DNA from: Bacteroidota bacterium
Lineage (GTDB): Bacteria > Bacteroidota > Bacteroidia > Bacteroidales > Rikenellaceae
NCBI GenBank assembly: GCA_023413645.1
Contig: JAEZPN010000105.1
Span: 1-12,899, forward strand
Direction of reading: 5' to 3'
DNA length: 12,899 nucleotides
Position numbers and translations under genes: made by a program. How positions within the stretch are numbered: position 1 is the first letter of the stretch; each line of letters begins with the position of its first letter. Shown piece after piece: positions 1 through 7,636 of the stretch. The notes under the pieces were generated by a model that was given only the letters and a program-made list of their open reading frames with translations, did no database searches and was not told where the DNA came from.

Positions 1-1227
1 CAGGCAGTGGCTGTATTGGATCCCAAACGCACCGACTGCAACTATCCTTTTGATGAGTTGAGTGGTTGTGGCGTTGGTTTTAAACTCGTCGAGGCCTATG
101 CACGACGCAACAACATCCCATTCTCGCAGATCGAGCCTTTGTTGGATTTGTTGGTCGTAAGTATCGCCTCAGACATTGTGCCTCTTGTGGATGAAAACCG
201 CATTTTGGCATACTACGGATTGCGTAAGCTCAACTCTACGCCGTCGAAGGGTCTGCTCTCGATCATCAAGATTTGTGGTCTTGAGGGACACAACATCACC
301 ATCGACGACATCGTCTTTAAGATTGGTCCACGTATCAATGCTGCAGGACGTATGCGTATGGATGAGGATGATGAGAATGCTGCACCCTCGGGTGGTCATG
401 CTGCAGTGAGCCTTCTTATCGAGGGTAACGAGCAGGAGGCTGCGAAGTTTGGCGAGGTTATCGACTCGTTCAACCAGGATCGTAAGTCTATCGACCGCAA
501 CGTTACGCAGGAGGCGCACGACTATGTGGAGTCTCATCCCGAGCTTAAGGCGCTCAAGAGCACTGTTATCTACAATCCTAAGTGGATGAAGGGCATTGTG
601 GGTATCGTGGCATCGCGCCTTATCGAGACCTACTATCGTCCTACGGTTGTGCTCACAAAGTCTAACGGCTTCGTTACAGGTTCAGCACGCTCGGTTGCGG
701 GCTTCGACCTATACCAAGCTGTGGAGTCGTGCTCCGACTTGTTGGAGAACTTCGGCGGACATATGTACGCTGCTGGTTTGACGATGAAGGAGGAGAATGT
801 TGCGGCCTTCACCAAGCGCTTCAACGACTATGTGGAGGAGAATATCGACCCCAACATCCTTGTTCCACAGGTGGACATCGATAGCGAGTTGTTGTTCTCG
901 GACATTACGGATCAGTTCCAGCGTCATTTGAATAGCTTCCAGCCCTTTGGTCCAGGCAACACAGCGCCTGTCTTTATGACTACGGGTGCGAGCAACCGCG
1001 GTGATGCAAAGCTTGTGGGCGTGGAGTGCGACCACTTGCGCATGGACTTGATGCAGCGCCAGAAACCACATACGACAATCCCTGCTATTGCCTTCCAGCA
1101 GCCCACACACTATGAGTGGGTGCGTGGTGGCAAGCCCATCTCGGTATGCTACCAGATTGTCGAAAACCACTACCGTGGCACGGTGAGCAAGCAGCTCCGC
1201 GTTAAGGATATTAAGCCCGAGCGATAG
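1..1227 (+). CDS. recJ: RecJ single-strand-specific 5'-3' DNA exonuclease, C-terminal part (5' end outside window)
   Basis: RecJ degrades single-stranded DNA 5' to 3' in recombination and mismatch or base-excision repair. The frame is open from the first base (Gln-Ala-Val before the GTG at 7), so the gene begins upstream of the window. The visible 408 residues lack the N-terminal DHH metal centre. They begin with the conserved linker stretch LDPKRTDCNYPFDELSG..GVGFKL. The DHHA1 domain follows, with its signature GGHMYAAGLTM about 255 residues in. The last ~130 residues form the OB-fold region, including FQPFGPGNTAPVF. The gene ends with TAG at 1225-1227, and the C-terminus (VKDIKPER) looks complete. 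A strong hairpin follows 17 nt later. The next gene is convergent, so recJ is the last gene of its unit here. The family assignment is secure; only the start is unseen. Confidence 0.96.
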   Translation, partial: QAVAVLDPKRTDCNYPFDELSGCGVGFKLVEAYARRNNIPFSQIEPLLDLLVVSIASDIVPLVDENRILAYYGLRKLNSTPSKGLLSIIKICGLEGHNITIDDIVFKIGPRINAAGRMRMDEDDENAAPSGGHAAVSLLIEGNEQEAAKFGEVIDSFNQDRKSIDRNVTQEAHDYVESHPELKALKSTVIYNPKWMKGIVGIVASRLIETYYRPTVVLTKSNGFVTGSARSVAGFDLYQAVESCSDLLENFGGHMYAAGLTMKEENVAAFTKRFNDYVEENIDPNILVPQVDIDSELLFSDITDQFQRHLNSFQPFGPGNTAPVFMTTGASNRGDAKLVGVECDHLRMDLMQRQKPHTTIPAIAFQQPTHYEWVRGGKPISVCYQIVENHYRGTVSKQLRVKDIKPER

Positions 1228-1244
1228 TGTTGCGTTAGGGGTAA

Positions 1245-1282
1245 AATAGTAGAGTCCCGCCGAATGGTGGGACTCTATTATT
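1245..1282. terminator. Bidirectional hairpin terminator between convergent recJ and MATE genes
   Basis: Arms 1245-1261 and 1266-1282 pair over 17 positions (two G-U wobbles when read as + strand RNA) around a GAAT tetraloop. The core is TAGAGTCCC / GGGACTCTA. AT-rich sequence flanks both sides: TATTATATATAG after the + strand arm, and ATTTTACCCC when read on the minus strand. The hairpin lies 17 nt after the recJ stop and 17 nt from the MATE stop, where a shared terminator for both transcripts is expected. The uridine tracts are imperfect, so termination efficiency is inferred. Confidence 0.85.
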
Positions 1283-1299
1283 ATATATAGGTATAATAT

Positions 1300-2769
1300 C
1301 TATCTATTAAAGAGCATCTCGCGCTCCATGCGCTTGAGTTTACGCACCTGAATAAAGAGCAGTGTTGCCGCAACAAGCACCGATGCCGAGTCGGCAATAG
1401 GCATCGACATCCATGCGCCCACAGCACCAAACTTGGGCGTTAGCGTGAGCAACAGAGGCAACAAAAAGAGCAACTGGCGCGATGCTGAGAGGAGCATAGC
1501 CATAGGTGCACGACCAATATACTGGAAGAAACCACCCGCAACAATCTGGAAGCCTACCAACGGGAACATAATCATCGCAATGCTCAAACCCTGCTCCACA
1601 ACTTGTATCATAGCTTGGTCCGCTGCGCTATTGCCACCCTCAACGAAGAGTGCTGCGACGTACTCGGGGAAGAGCATGCCGATAGCAAAGGCAAAAGTTG
1701 TGACGCACGTAGCACAGATGATGGTATATTTCAACGTCTTAAGCACACGGCCATACTGCTTTGCACCATAGTTGTAGCCCACGATAGGCTGCATACCCTG
1801 ATTGAAGCCATTGGCAACCATGATAAAGAGCAGAATCACACGGTTCATAATGCCGTAAGCGCCAACGTAAATATCACCCACGGGGAGGTCTGCGGTGCAT
1901 AGAGTACATATGTTTCCGCCCACAATCACATCGTCTACACCCGTACCACCATACTCCAGAAGCGCCGTATTCATAAAGCGTGCAACGAGCGAGGCGCACA
2001 CATTAAGGATGAAGGGCGCCATGCCGATAGATATGATATTGATGACGATGCTACGCTTGAAGCGGAAGCTCTCGCGCTTGAAGCGCAAGAAGCTCTTCTT
2101 CGAGGTGTAGTGGTGTATTTGGATGAGCAAACATATACTCTGTGCTATGACCGTAGCGATAGCCGAGCCCTTAACGCCCCAGCCGAAGCCGAAGATAAAC
2201 AAGGGGTTCAAAATGGTACATATCACCATCGAGAGTATCATTATGAACATCGCCTTGCGGGGGTATCCCGAGGCACGCAACTGCTCATTAAGACCGAGGT
2301 AGAGGTGTGTGATGATGTTACCAAACATAATCACGCGCATAAACTCGCGCGCATAGCCCAACGTCTCCTCGCCCGCCTGGCCACCCGAGAAGAAGATAAG
2401 GATGGGGTCGAGGAAGATGAGGAAGATGAGCATGATAGATATACCGAGCACCATGTTTAGCATCACGGCATTTCCGAGAATCTGCTCCGCAGCACGCTTG
2501 TTACCCTCACCCAGACGTATCGAGATGCGGGCTGCAGCACCCACACCCACCATAGCACCAAACGCGGCAGCGATATTCATGATGGGGAGCGTGATTGCCA
2601 TGCCCGAGATTGCGTAGCCACCCACGCCATGACCGATAAAGATGCTATCGATGATGTGGTATAGCGACGACGACGCCATGGCGATAATTGCCGGAATGGC
2701 ATATCGCGCCAAGAGCTTACCGAGCGAATCGGTACCGAGCGAAACGGTATTATTTTGTATTGATGACAT
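1300..2769 (-). CDS. MATE family multidrug/metabolite efflux transporter (DinF/MepA-like)
   Basis: This is a polytopic inner-membrane antiporter of the MATE family, which exports organic cations or drugs using a Na+ or H+ gradient. The 489-residue protein has about twelve hydrophobic segments in two halves. Family landmarks include the N-terminal LLARYAIPAIIAMASSSLYHIIDSIFIG, where Asp41 sits in the first membrane bundle. The second half carries the duplicated signature GFNQGMQPIVGYNYGAKQYG (residues 321-340). The C-terminus is short and basic. The protein is slightly longer than usual (~450 residues), partly because the loop near residues 276-298 is long and carries a CTLC motif. It begins 7 nt after the phosphopantetheinyl transferase stop and is the last gene of the long minus-strand operon. 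The substrate cannot be read from sequence. Confidence 0.93.
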   Translation of the reverse strand: MSSIQNNTVSLGTDSLGKLLARYAIPAIIAMASSSLYHIIDSIFIGHGVGGYAISGMAITLPIMNIAAAFGAMVGVGAAARISIRLGEGNKRAAEQILGNAVMLNMVLGISIMLIFLIFLDPILIFFSGGQAGEETLGYAREFMRVIMFGNIITHLYLGLNEQLRASGYPRKAMFIMILSMVICTILNPLFIFGFGWGVKGSAIATVIAQSICLLIQIHHYTSKKSFLRFKRESFRFKRSIVINIISIGMAPFILNVCASLVARFMNTALLEYGGTGVDDVIVGGNICTLCTADLPVGDIYVGAYGIMNRVILLFIMVANGFNQGMQPIVGYNYGAKQYGRVLKTLKYTIICATCVTTFAFAIGMLFPEYVAALFVEGGNSAADQAMIQVVEQGLSIAMIMFPLVGFQIVAGGFFQYIGRAPMAMLLSASRQLLFLLPLLLTLTPKFGAVGAWMSMPIADSASVLVAATLLFIQVRKLKRMEREMLFNR

Positions 2770-2776
2770 CTACTAT

Positions 2777-3352
2777 CTATTTATATGTGGCTACTGCTAC
2801 TGCCACGCTATTTTCTATTATCTGTGCCTCTACGACAATGCCCTTAGTATCGCGCACCTCGGCAGTGAGCCTCATACGCTCAGCATCAAAGGCCGTGATG
2901 CGTATATCTTCTGTGAGGTCCACCTCGCGCTGACCATAGAGCTTATAAATTGCCTCCTTAGCTGTCCACACCACTGCGGGCCACTGCTCCATTGTTGAGA
3001 GACTCTCCTCCGCGGGTGTCATATAGCGAGACTTTATCCTCTCGTAGTTGCGCTCGAGGGCCTCGATGTCAACACCTACAGGCTCATCCGCAATAGTCAC
3101 AGCAACCCTCTCGCCACCATGAGCCACGCTGATATGCGTATTGGGAGTGTCAACCACAGGTGCACCCACCTCGTTGTAGTCGATGACCACGCCACACCCT
3201 AGCTCGTTGCGCACGACACGGCGCCATGCGAGGTGTTCTCGGCGGCGTCTGTCGTTCTGAAAGCGCGATGCCGATACCACATCACTCGCCGTGATTAGCG
3301 CATCGCAACAGAGATAGACGGGAGGTATAGCCTCGACAATAAGTTTAACCAT
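2777..3352 (-). CDS. 4'-phosphopantetheinyl transferase superfamily protein (Sfp-like)
   Basis: This enzyme transfers the 4'-phosphopantetheine arm from coenzyme A to a serine of a carrier protein. The 191-residue length suits a compact Sfp/AcpS-superfamily enzyme. Visible motifs are HISVAHGGERVAVTI (residues 73-87), GVDIEALER with Mg2+-binding Asp95 and Glu97, and WTAKEAIYKLYG (residues 129-140) with the third metal ligand Glu133 and the CoA-contacting Lys. The start ATG at 3352 lies inside the end of gldE, giving an 8-nt overlap that suggests translational coupling. The MATE gene follows after 7 nt. No carrier protein or polyketide/NRPS gene lies in the window, so the target is unknown. Fatty-acid ACP, if no separate acpS exists, or an unlinked secondary-metabolite carrier are both possible. 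Confidence 0.92.
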   Translation of the reverse strand: MVKLIVEAIPPVYLCCDALITASDVVSASRFQNDRRRREHLAWRRVVRNELGCGVVIDYNEVGAPVVDTPNTHISVAHGGERVAVTIADEPVGVDIEALERNYERIKSRYMTPAEESLSTMEQWPAVVWTAKEAIYKLYGQREVDLTEDIRITAFDAERMRLTAEVRDTKGIVVEAQIIENSVAVAVATYK

Positions 3353-4733
3353 TTATGTCAACCTTAATCTTATCCACGCGGCGGCCATCCATCGTTGCGA
3401 TGAAGAACTTAACGCCATGTGCCTCGAGCTCGTCACCACGACGTGGTAGGTCGCGCTTAAGCTCCATCATAAGTCCTGCAAGCGTCTCGGCATGTCCCTC
3501 GACATCCTGAAAACTATCCTCGTCAAAACCTATGACGCGCAAGAACTCGCCAATATGAATCTTTGCATCGAAGATGTAGCTCCTTTCGCCAATCTTCTCG
3601 TAGAGCTTGTCCTCATCCTCGTCGCTCTCGTCCGTAATCTCACCCACAACCTCCTCGAGGATATCCTCCAGCGAGATAAGGCCCTGCGTTGCGCCGTACT
3701 CATCTACAACGATGGCGATATGGATTTTATTCTTCTGGAACTCCTTCAAGAGGTCGTCAATCATCATGTGCTCGGGCACGAAGTAGGGCTTTCTTAGGAG
3801 TTTCTGCCACTCGAAGCTCTTTGCCTCGGCGATATATGGGAGAAGGTCCTTGACATAGAGTATGCCGCGCACATCATCGAGGTCATCGCCATAGACGGGG
3901 ATACGCGAGTAACCCATCTCGACAATCACCTTGCGCACCTCGTCATAGTCCGAATCAAACTCCAAACCCGTGATGTCGACGCGCGAGTGCATAATCTCAA
4001 CCACCTCAGTCTGACCAAAACTAACGATACCCGAGAGCATCTTCTGCTGCTCCGCCGAGCCTGTCTCCGTGAGATCAACAGCATCGGCAAGCTCCTCAAT
4101 AGAGATCTCGGCATTCTTTGTTGCAAAGCGGCTCACACGGCTCGAGGTGCGGATAAGGATAAACGCGAGGGGGTATACTGCCCAGCGCAAGAACTTAAGC
4201 GGAGCGGATAGCATCTGCGAGGTCTTGATGGGGTTGGCCTGCGACACCACCTTGGGCAAAATCTCACCAAAGAGTAAGAGCACAAAGGTGATGACGATGG
4301 TGTTAAAGATAAACTCCCAGATGCCGTCAAAGGTGAATATCTCGTTAACGAGCAGTGTCGCCATGATAACGAGACAGATGTTGACCATGTTATTGGTCAC
4401 AAGTATTGTTGCCAACAATCTGTCGGGATTCGAGAGTAGGTCGAGTACACGACGTGAGGCGACGGTATTCTTTGACTCTAGCTCGTCAATATCGCTATGT
4501 GTGAGCGAGAAGAATGCCACCTCCGAACCCGATGCCATTGCCGAGCAGACGATAAGCACCAAGGCAATGATGGCGTACAACACCACATTGCCAAGGTCTA
4601 TATTGCTGTTTAGGGCTATGGCTGCTACATCTTTGACACCCGTCGTCGCAGCATCGCCCAATTGTGGCATGTTAACAACAACGGAGTCTGCACCACGTAG
4701 CAGTGTGTCGGCAGTTGTCAGAATGTTAAACAT
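3345..4733 (-). CDS. gldE: GldE-like CNNM/CBS-domain membrane protein (hemolysin C/CorC family)
   Basis: This is a 462-residue membrane protein of the CNNM (DUF21)-CBS-CorC_HlyC architecture. In Bacteroidota it is named GldE after the gliding-motility gene, but it is also widespread in non-gliding species; relatives are linked to Mg2+ or Co2+ efflux. After a short N-terminus, the CNNM domain spans roughly residues 50-210, with several membrane helices, the segment MASGSEVAFFSLT (66-78) and the conserved GEILPK (156-161). The CBS pair spans ~245-365 (GYSRIPVYGDDLDDVRG; IAIVVDEYGATQGLISLEDILEE), and the CorC_HlyC domain ~380-460. The start ATG lies 16 nt after the ftsZ stop, and the end overlaps the next gene by 8 nt. 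No other gld genes are present, so gliding should not be inferred; ion transport or a membrane homeostasis role is the safer reading. Confidence 0.92.
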   Translation of the reverse strand: MFNILTTADTLLRGADSVVVNMPQLGDAATTGVKDVAAIALNSNIDLGNVVLYAIIALVLIVCSAMASGSEVAFFSLTHSDIDELESKNTVASRRVLDLLSNPDRLLATILVTNNMVNICLVIMATLLVNEIFTFDGIWEFIFNTIVITFVLLLFGEILPKVVSQANPIKTSQMLSAPLKFLRWAVYPLAFILIRTSSRVSRFATKNAEISIEELADAVDLTETGSAEQQKMLSGIVSFGQTEVVEIMHSRVDITGLEFDSDYDEVRKVIVEMGYSRIPVYGDDLDDVRGILYVKDLLPYIAEAKSFEWQKLLRKPYFVPEHMMIDDLLKEFQKNKIHIAIVVDEYGATQGLISLEDILEEVVGEITDESDEDEDKLYEKIGERSYIFDAKIHIGEFLRVIGFDEDSFQDVEGHAETLAGLMMELKRDLPRRGDELEAHGVKFFIATMDGRRVDKIKVDING

Positions 4734-4749
4734 TTCGACCGTGTGTTAT

Positions 4750-6105
4750 TTATTGGAAAAGTGTGCCACCACCCTGCTCAGCTGCGCGCTCCTCGCGAGC
4801 TACGTTCTGCTGCTGATAGTTCACCTTCTGCTGCGAGTCGCTCTCTACCTCAAACTGCGAGCGGAGACGTACGTAGGCTGGTTCACGCTTCTGAAGGCCT
4901 ACCTGACGATACTTATCCTGCTGGGGTGTGATGATAACCTCTCGGTGAGGGTCATTTGTGGGCTTGAAAGTATCGTTTCCCTTTGCCTTATCCTCGATGG
5001 GTTTAACAACAGGCGTTTCAAAGGGGGTGACAGGCTCTACGTATGTAGGCTCGACACTAACATCCTCGCCATCGGTGAAGCGGGTAGCCACGATGACCAT
5101 CTCGAGCTCATCCTCGCCCAACGAAGGCTTCTGACATGCACCCCAGATGATGTCGGCAGCGTGGATGTTGCCATCCTCATCCTTGTAGCTTGCATGCTTC
5201 TGAATGCACTCCATAGCGATGGTGATGTCATCCTGTGTGATGTTATCGATGTTGTTCACGGCGAAGTTAATCAAAATCTCCTTCGCACCGTTAATGTTGT
5301 TGTCATCCAAGAGTGACGAGCTGAGTGCGCCCTCGGCAACCTCCAAGGCACGATTCTCACCCGTAGCCTTAACCATAGACATATGCGTACGGCCGCTATT
5401 GCGCATAACCTTGTTGACATCGGCGAAGTCGACACGCACGAGAGCCACCTCAACGGTGATAATCTCAGCGATGCCCTTAGTTGCCATACTCAAGACATCA
5501 TCTGCCTTGCCGAAGGCCTCCTTAAGGGGCAACTTACCGTAGAGCATACGCAAGCGCTCGTTGTCGATAACGAGGGTTGAGTCCACCCACTGCTTAAGTT
5601 CGTTGACACCCTCCACAGCGCTATTGTAGCGACCAGGACCCTCCATGCGGAAGGGCATTGTAACAACGGCAACAGTAAGGATGCCGAGCTCGTGTGCGAG
5701 CTTTGCGATGACGGGCGAAGCACCAGTACCAGTACCACCACCCATACCTGCTGCGATGAAGAGCATCTTAACGCCCGAAGTCTCGAGCAAACTGCGAAGC
5801 TGCTCCTCGCTCTCTATAGCGAGTTCCTTACCACGCTTAGGGTCGTTACCCGCACCAAGACCGGGACCCATCTGCACCTTGTTCCTGACATCGCAGTTGT
5901 TCAGCGCCTTGGCATCGGTGTTACACACAACGAAGTTTACACCCGTAATACCCATCTTGTACATGTGGTTTACGGCATTACCTCCCGCACCACCAACACC
6001 AATCACCATGATATTCGACTCAGAGTCGAGCTCGATGTTTGATATATTGTCACCGGCGATGGCTGTAACCAAGTCGTCGGCCATGTTTACATTCATGTTA
6101 TCCAT
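4750..6105 (-). CDS. ftsZ: Cell division protein FtsZ
   Basis: FtsZ is the tubulin-like GTPase that polymerises at midcell and organises the divisome. The 451-residue protein has the GTP-binding loops: GVGGAGGNAVNHM (residues 36-48), NTDAKAL (62-68) and the tubulin signature GMGGGTGTGA (120-129), then FRMEGPGR (152-159). The T7 synergy loop retains both Asp residues of the VDFADV core (D226, D229), but the Asn normally two residues before the first Asp is Arg224 and the loop Gly is Ala221. The second domain (~235-345) is intact. A variable linker with many Pro, Thr, Val and Glu runs to ~405. The short motif KREPAYVRLR (407-416) resembles the C-terminal partner-binding peptide, followed by an extra ~35-residue Gln/Glu-rich tail ending GGTLFQ. 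The start lies 25 nt after the ftsA stop. The identity is certain; the functional effect of the substitutions is not. Confidence 0.98.
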   Translation of the reverse strand: MDNMNVNMADDLVTAIAGDNISNIELDSESNIMVIGVGGAGGNAVNHMYKMGITGVNFVVCNTDAKALNNCDVRNKVQMGPGLGAGNDPKRGKELAIESEEQLRSLLETSGVKMLFIAAGMGGGTGTGASPVIAKLAHELGILTVAVVTMPFRMEGPGRYNSAVEGVNELKQWVDSTLVIDNERLRMLYGKLPLKEAFGKADDVLSMATKGIAEIITVEVALVRVDFADVNKVMRNSGRTHMSMVKATGENRALEVAEGALSSSLLDDNNINGAKEILINFAVNNIDNITQDDITIAMECIQKHASYKDEDGNIHAADIIWGACQKPSLGEDELEMVIVATRFTDGEDVSVEPTYVEPVTPFETPVVKPIEDKAKGNDTFKPTNDPHREVIITPQQDKYRQVGLQKREPAYVRLRSQFEVESDSQQKVNYQQQNVAREERAAEQGGGTLFQ

Positions 6106-6130
6106 ATTACTTATCTCTCAATATCATTAG

Positions 6131-7600
6131 TTAAAACTCAGACTCCTCATCCTTACCTACAAACGAGTTGCCCAACTTACCCATGCCCTCCTCGAGGCGC
6201 TTCCACCAGCTTGATCTCTTCTTCTTGCCGCCGTTGTTGTCGCCAGTCTCGAAAATATCATCCTCGGGCTTAGGCTTCGCAACCTCTACCTCGGGTTTTG
6301 GATCGGGCTCAACCACAACCTCAGACTCGGGTTGTGGATCAACCACCACCTTCGGAGGCTCAACCTTAGGCACAACACGGTTTATGGGGTTCTGAGGTTT
6401 AACCTCGGGCTCTGCGGGAGCTACAACACGTGGGCCACCAGCTACAGAGCATGCGCCACGCTCGGCACCAAAGAGCAAGAGCGATGCTACGGTTGCATAT
6501 GCTGTTGTTGTGATGACATCGGTCAAGTTCTCCGTGAAGCCATACTCGGGATATACAGCACGTACCTCGTCGATGCCGAGTTCACGTGCGAAGAGCGTCT
6601 CGATATCCTGCATCTCGGCACCACCACCTGTGATAAGGAGAATGGGTGAGAACTTTGTGCCACAGCCAGCCTCCTTAATCTCGCGACGTACCCACTCGGC
6701 AATCTCCTTGAGGCGTGCCTCGATAATTGTAGCGAGGTTACGGCGAAGGATACTCTTGGGCACACCACGACGTACGGGGAAGACAATCTTGTCGTCGGTA
6801 GCCATGTCGGTAAGTGCTGAGCCATAGCGGCGCTTGAGGTTCTCGACATAGTTTGCAGGGATGCCATATGCGCGGATGTCGTTGTTGATGGAGTCCGCAC
6901 CGATAGGAATAGATGCGATGTGGCGCACCTTGCTGCGCATGAGCACCGACACATCTGTCACACCACCACCGAGGTCTACGATAACTGCACCCTCCTCGAT
7001 ATCCTCATCCGTAGCTACAGAGAGGTGTGAGATAAGGGCGTTGGGCACGAACTCCTTAACCTTGATGCCATGCTTCATAAGGCACTGGTTGAGGCGATCG
7101 CGCATGGTGCGGTCACCAAGAATGAAGTTGTAGGTAGCATTAAGCATGTGGCCATAAGCACCCACGGGGGTATCTACAACCTTGTCGTCGATAGTATAGC
7201 GGATAGCCTCCATAGAGAGGATCTCCTCGCGGTCATCGGGCAACTTCACGCTACGCATACGACGGTCAAGGTCCTCGATATCGCGCTCAGTAACCTGGTT
7301 GCTGCCGTCATCCTGCACATAGACATAGTCTGTAACCTGCACGCAGCGCACGAAGTCTCCCGAGAGGCCTGCGTATGCCTCCGTGATCTTGATGTTGAGC
7401 TCCTGCTCGATGCGCTCCTTGGCCGCCTTTACAGCACGACCAGCAGTCTCGCTATTCTCAACGCGGCCAGCATCGATGCCCTCGATAGGCTCCGATACGA
7501 TGCCCTGAATGTTTACGCGGCCGTCATCCTCAATCGCACCTACGGCGATAACTACATTTGACGAGCCTACGTCAATGGCTACAATCTGTCTCTCTTTCAT
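6131..7600 (-). CDS. ftsA: Cell division protein FtsA
   Basis: FtsA is the actin-fold ATPase that anchors FtsZ filaments to the membrane and recruits later division proteins. The phosphate-1 motif is IVAIDVGSSNVVIAVG (residues 6-21), phosphate-2 is VIVDLGGGVTDVSV (206-219) and the adenosine motif is LLITGGGAEMQDIE (321-334). The SHS2/1C subdomain lies between phosphate-1 and phosphate-2 (~85-165). After residue ~390 the fold ends and a ~60-residue linker of Pro, Val, Glu and Lys begins. A basic patch (GGKKKRSS) follows, then an amphipathic stretch WWKRLEEGMGKLGNSF (465-480), the likely membrane-targeting helix, and an acidic terminus. At 489 residues it is longer than the E. coli protein (420) because of the linker. 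It lies between ftsQ (36 nt upstream) and ftsZ (25 nt downstream). Confidence 0.98.
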   Translation of the reverse strand: MKERQIVAIDVGSSNVVIAVGAIEDDGRVNIQGIVSEPIEGIDAGRVENSETAGRAVKAAKERIEQELNIKITEAYAGLSGDFVRCVQVTDYVYVQDDGSNQVTERDIEDLDRRMRSVKLPDDREEILSMEAIRYTIDDKVVDTPVGAYGHMLNATYNFILGDRTMRDRLNQCLMKHGIKVKEFVPNALISHLSVATDEDIEEGAVIVDLGGGVTDVSVLMRSKVRHIASIPIGADSINNDIRAYGIPANYVENLKRRYGSALTDMATDDKIVFPVRRGVPKSILRRNLATIIEARLKEIAEWVRREIKEAGCGTKFSPILLITGGGAEMQDIETLFARELGIDEVRAVYPEYGFTENLTDVITTTAYATVASLLLFGAERGACSVAGGPRVVAPAEPEVKPQNPINRVVPKVEPPKVVVDPQPESEVVVEPDPKPEVEVAKPKPEDDIFETGDNNGGKKKRSSWWKRLEEGMGKLGNSFVGKDEESEF

Positions 7601-7636
7601 GTCTCTATATTGTTTTATTTATATTTCCATTGTGTG

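Noticed and set aside
3345..4733. GldE as evidence that the organism glides
   Set aside because: GldE homologues are widespread in non-gliding Bacteroidota, and no other gliding or type IX secretion genes are present here.
4069..5316. 415-codon open frame on the + strand, antisense to gldE and ftsZ
   Set aside because: It runs opposite two clearly conserved genes and crosses their junction. Its translation resembles no family, and such frames are common shadows of the codon bias here.
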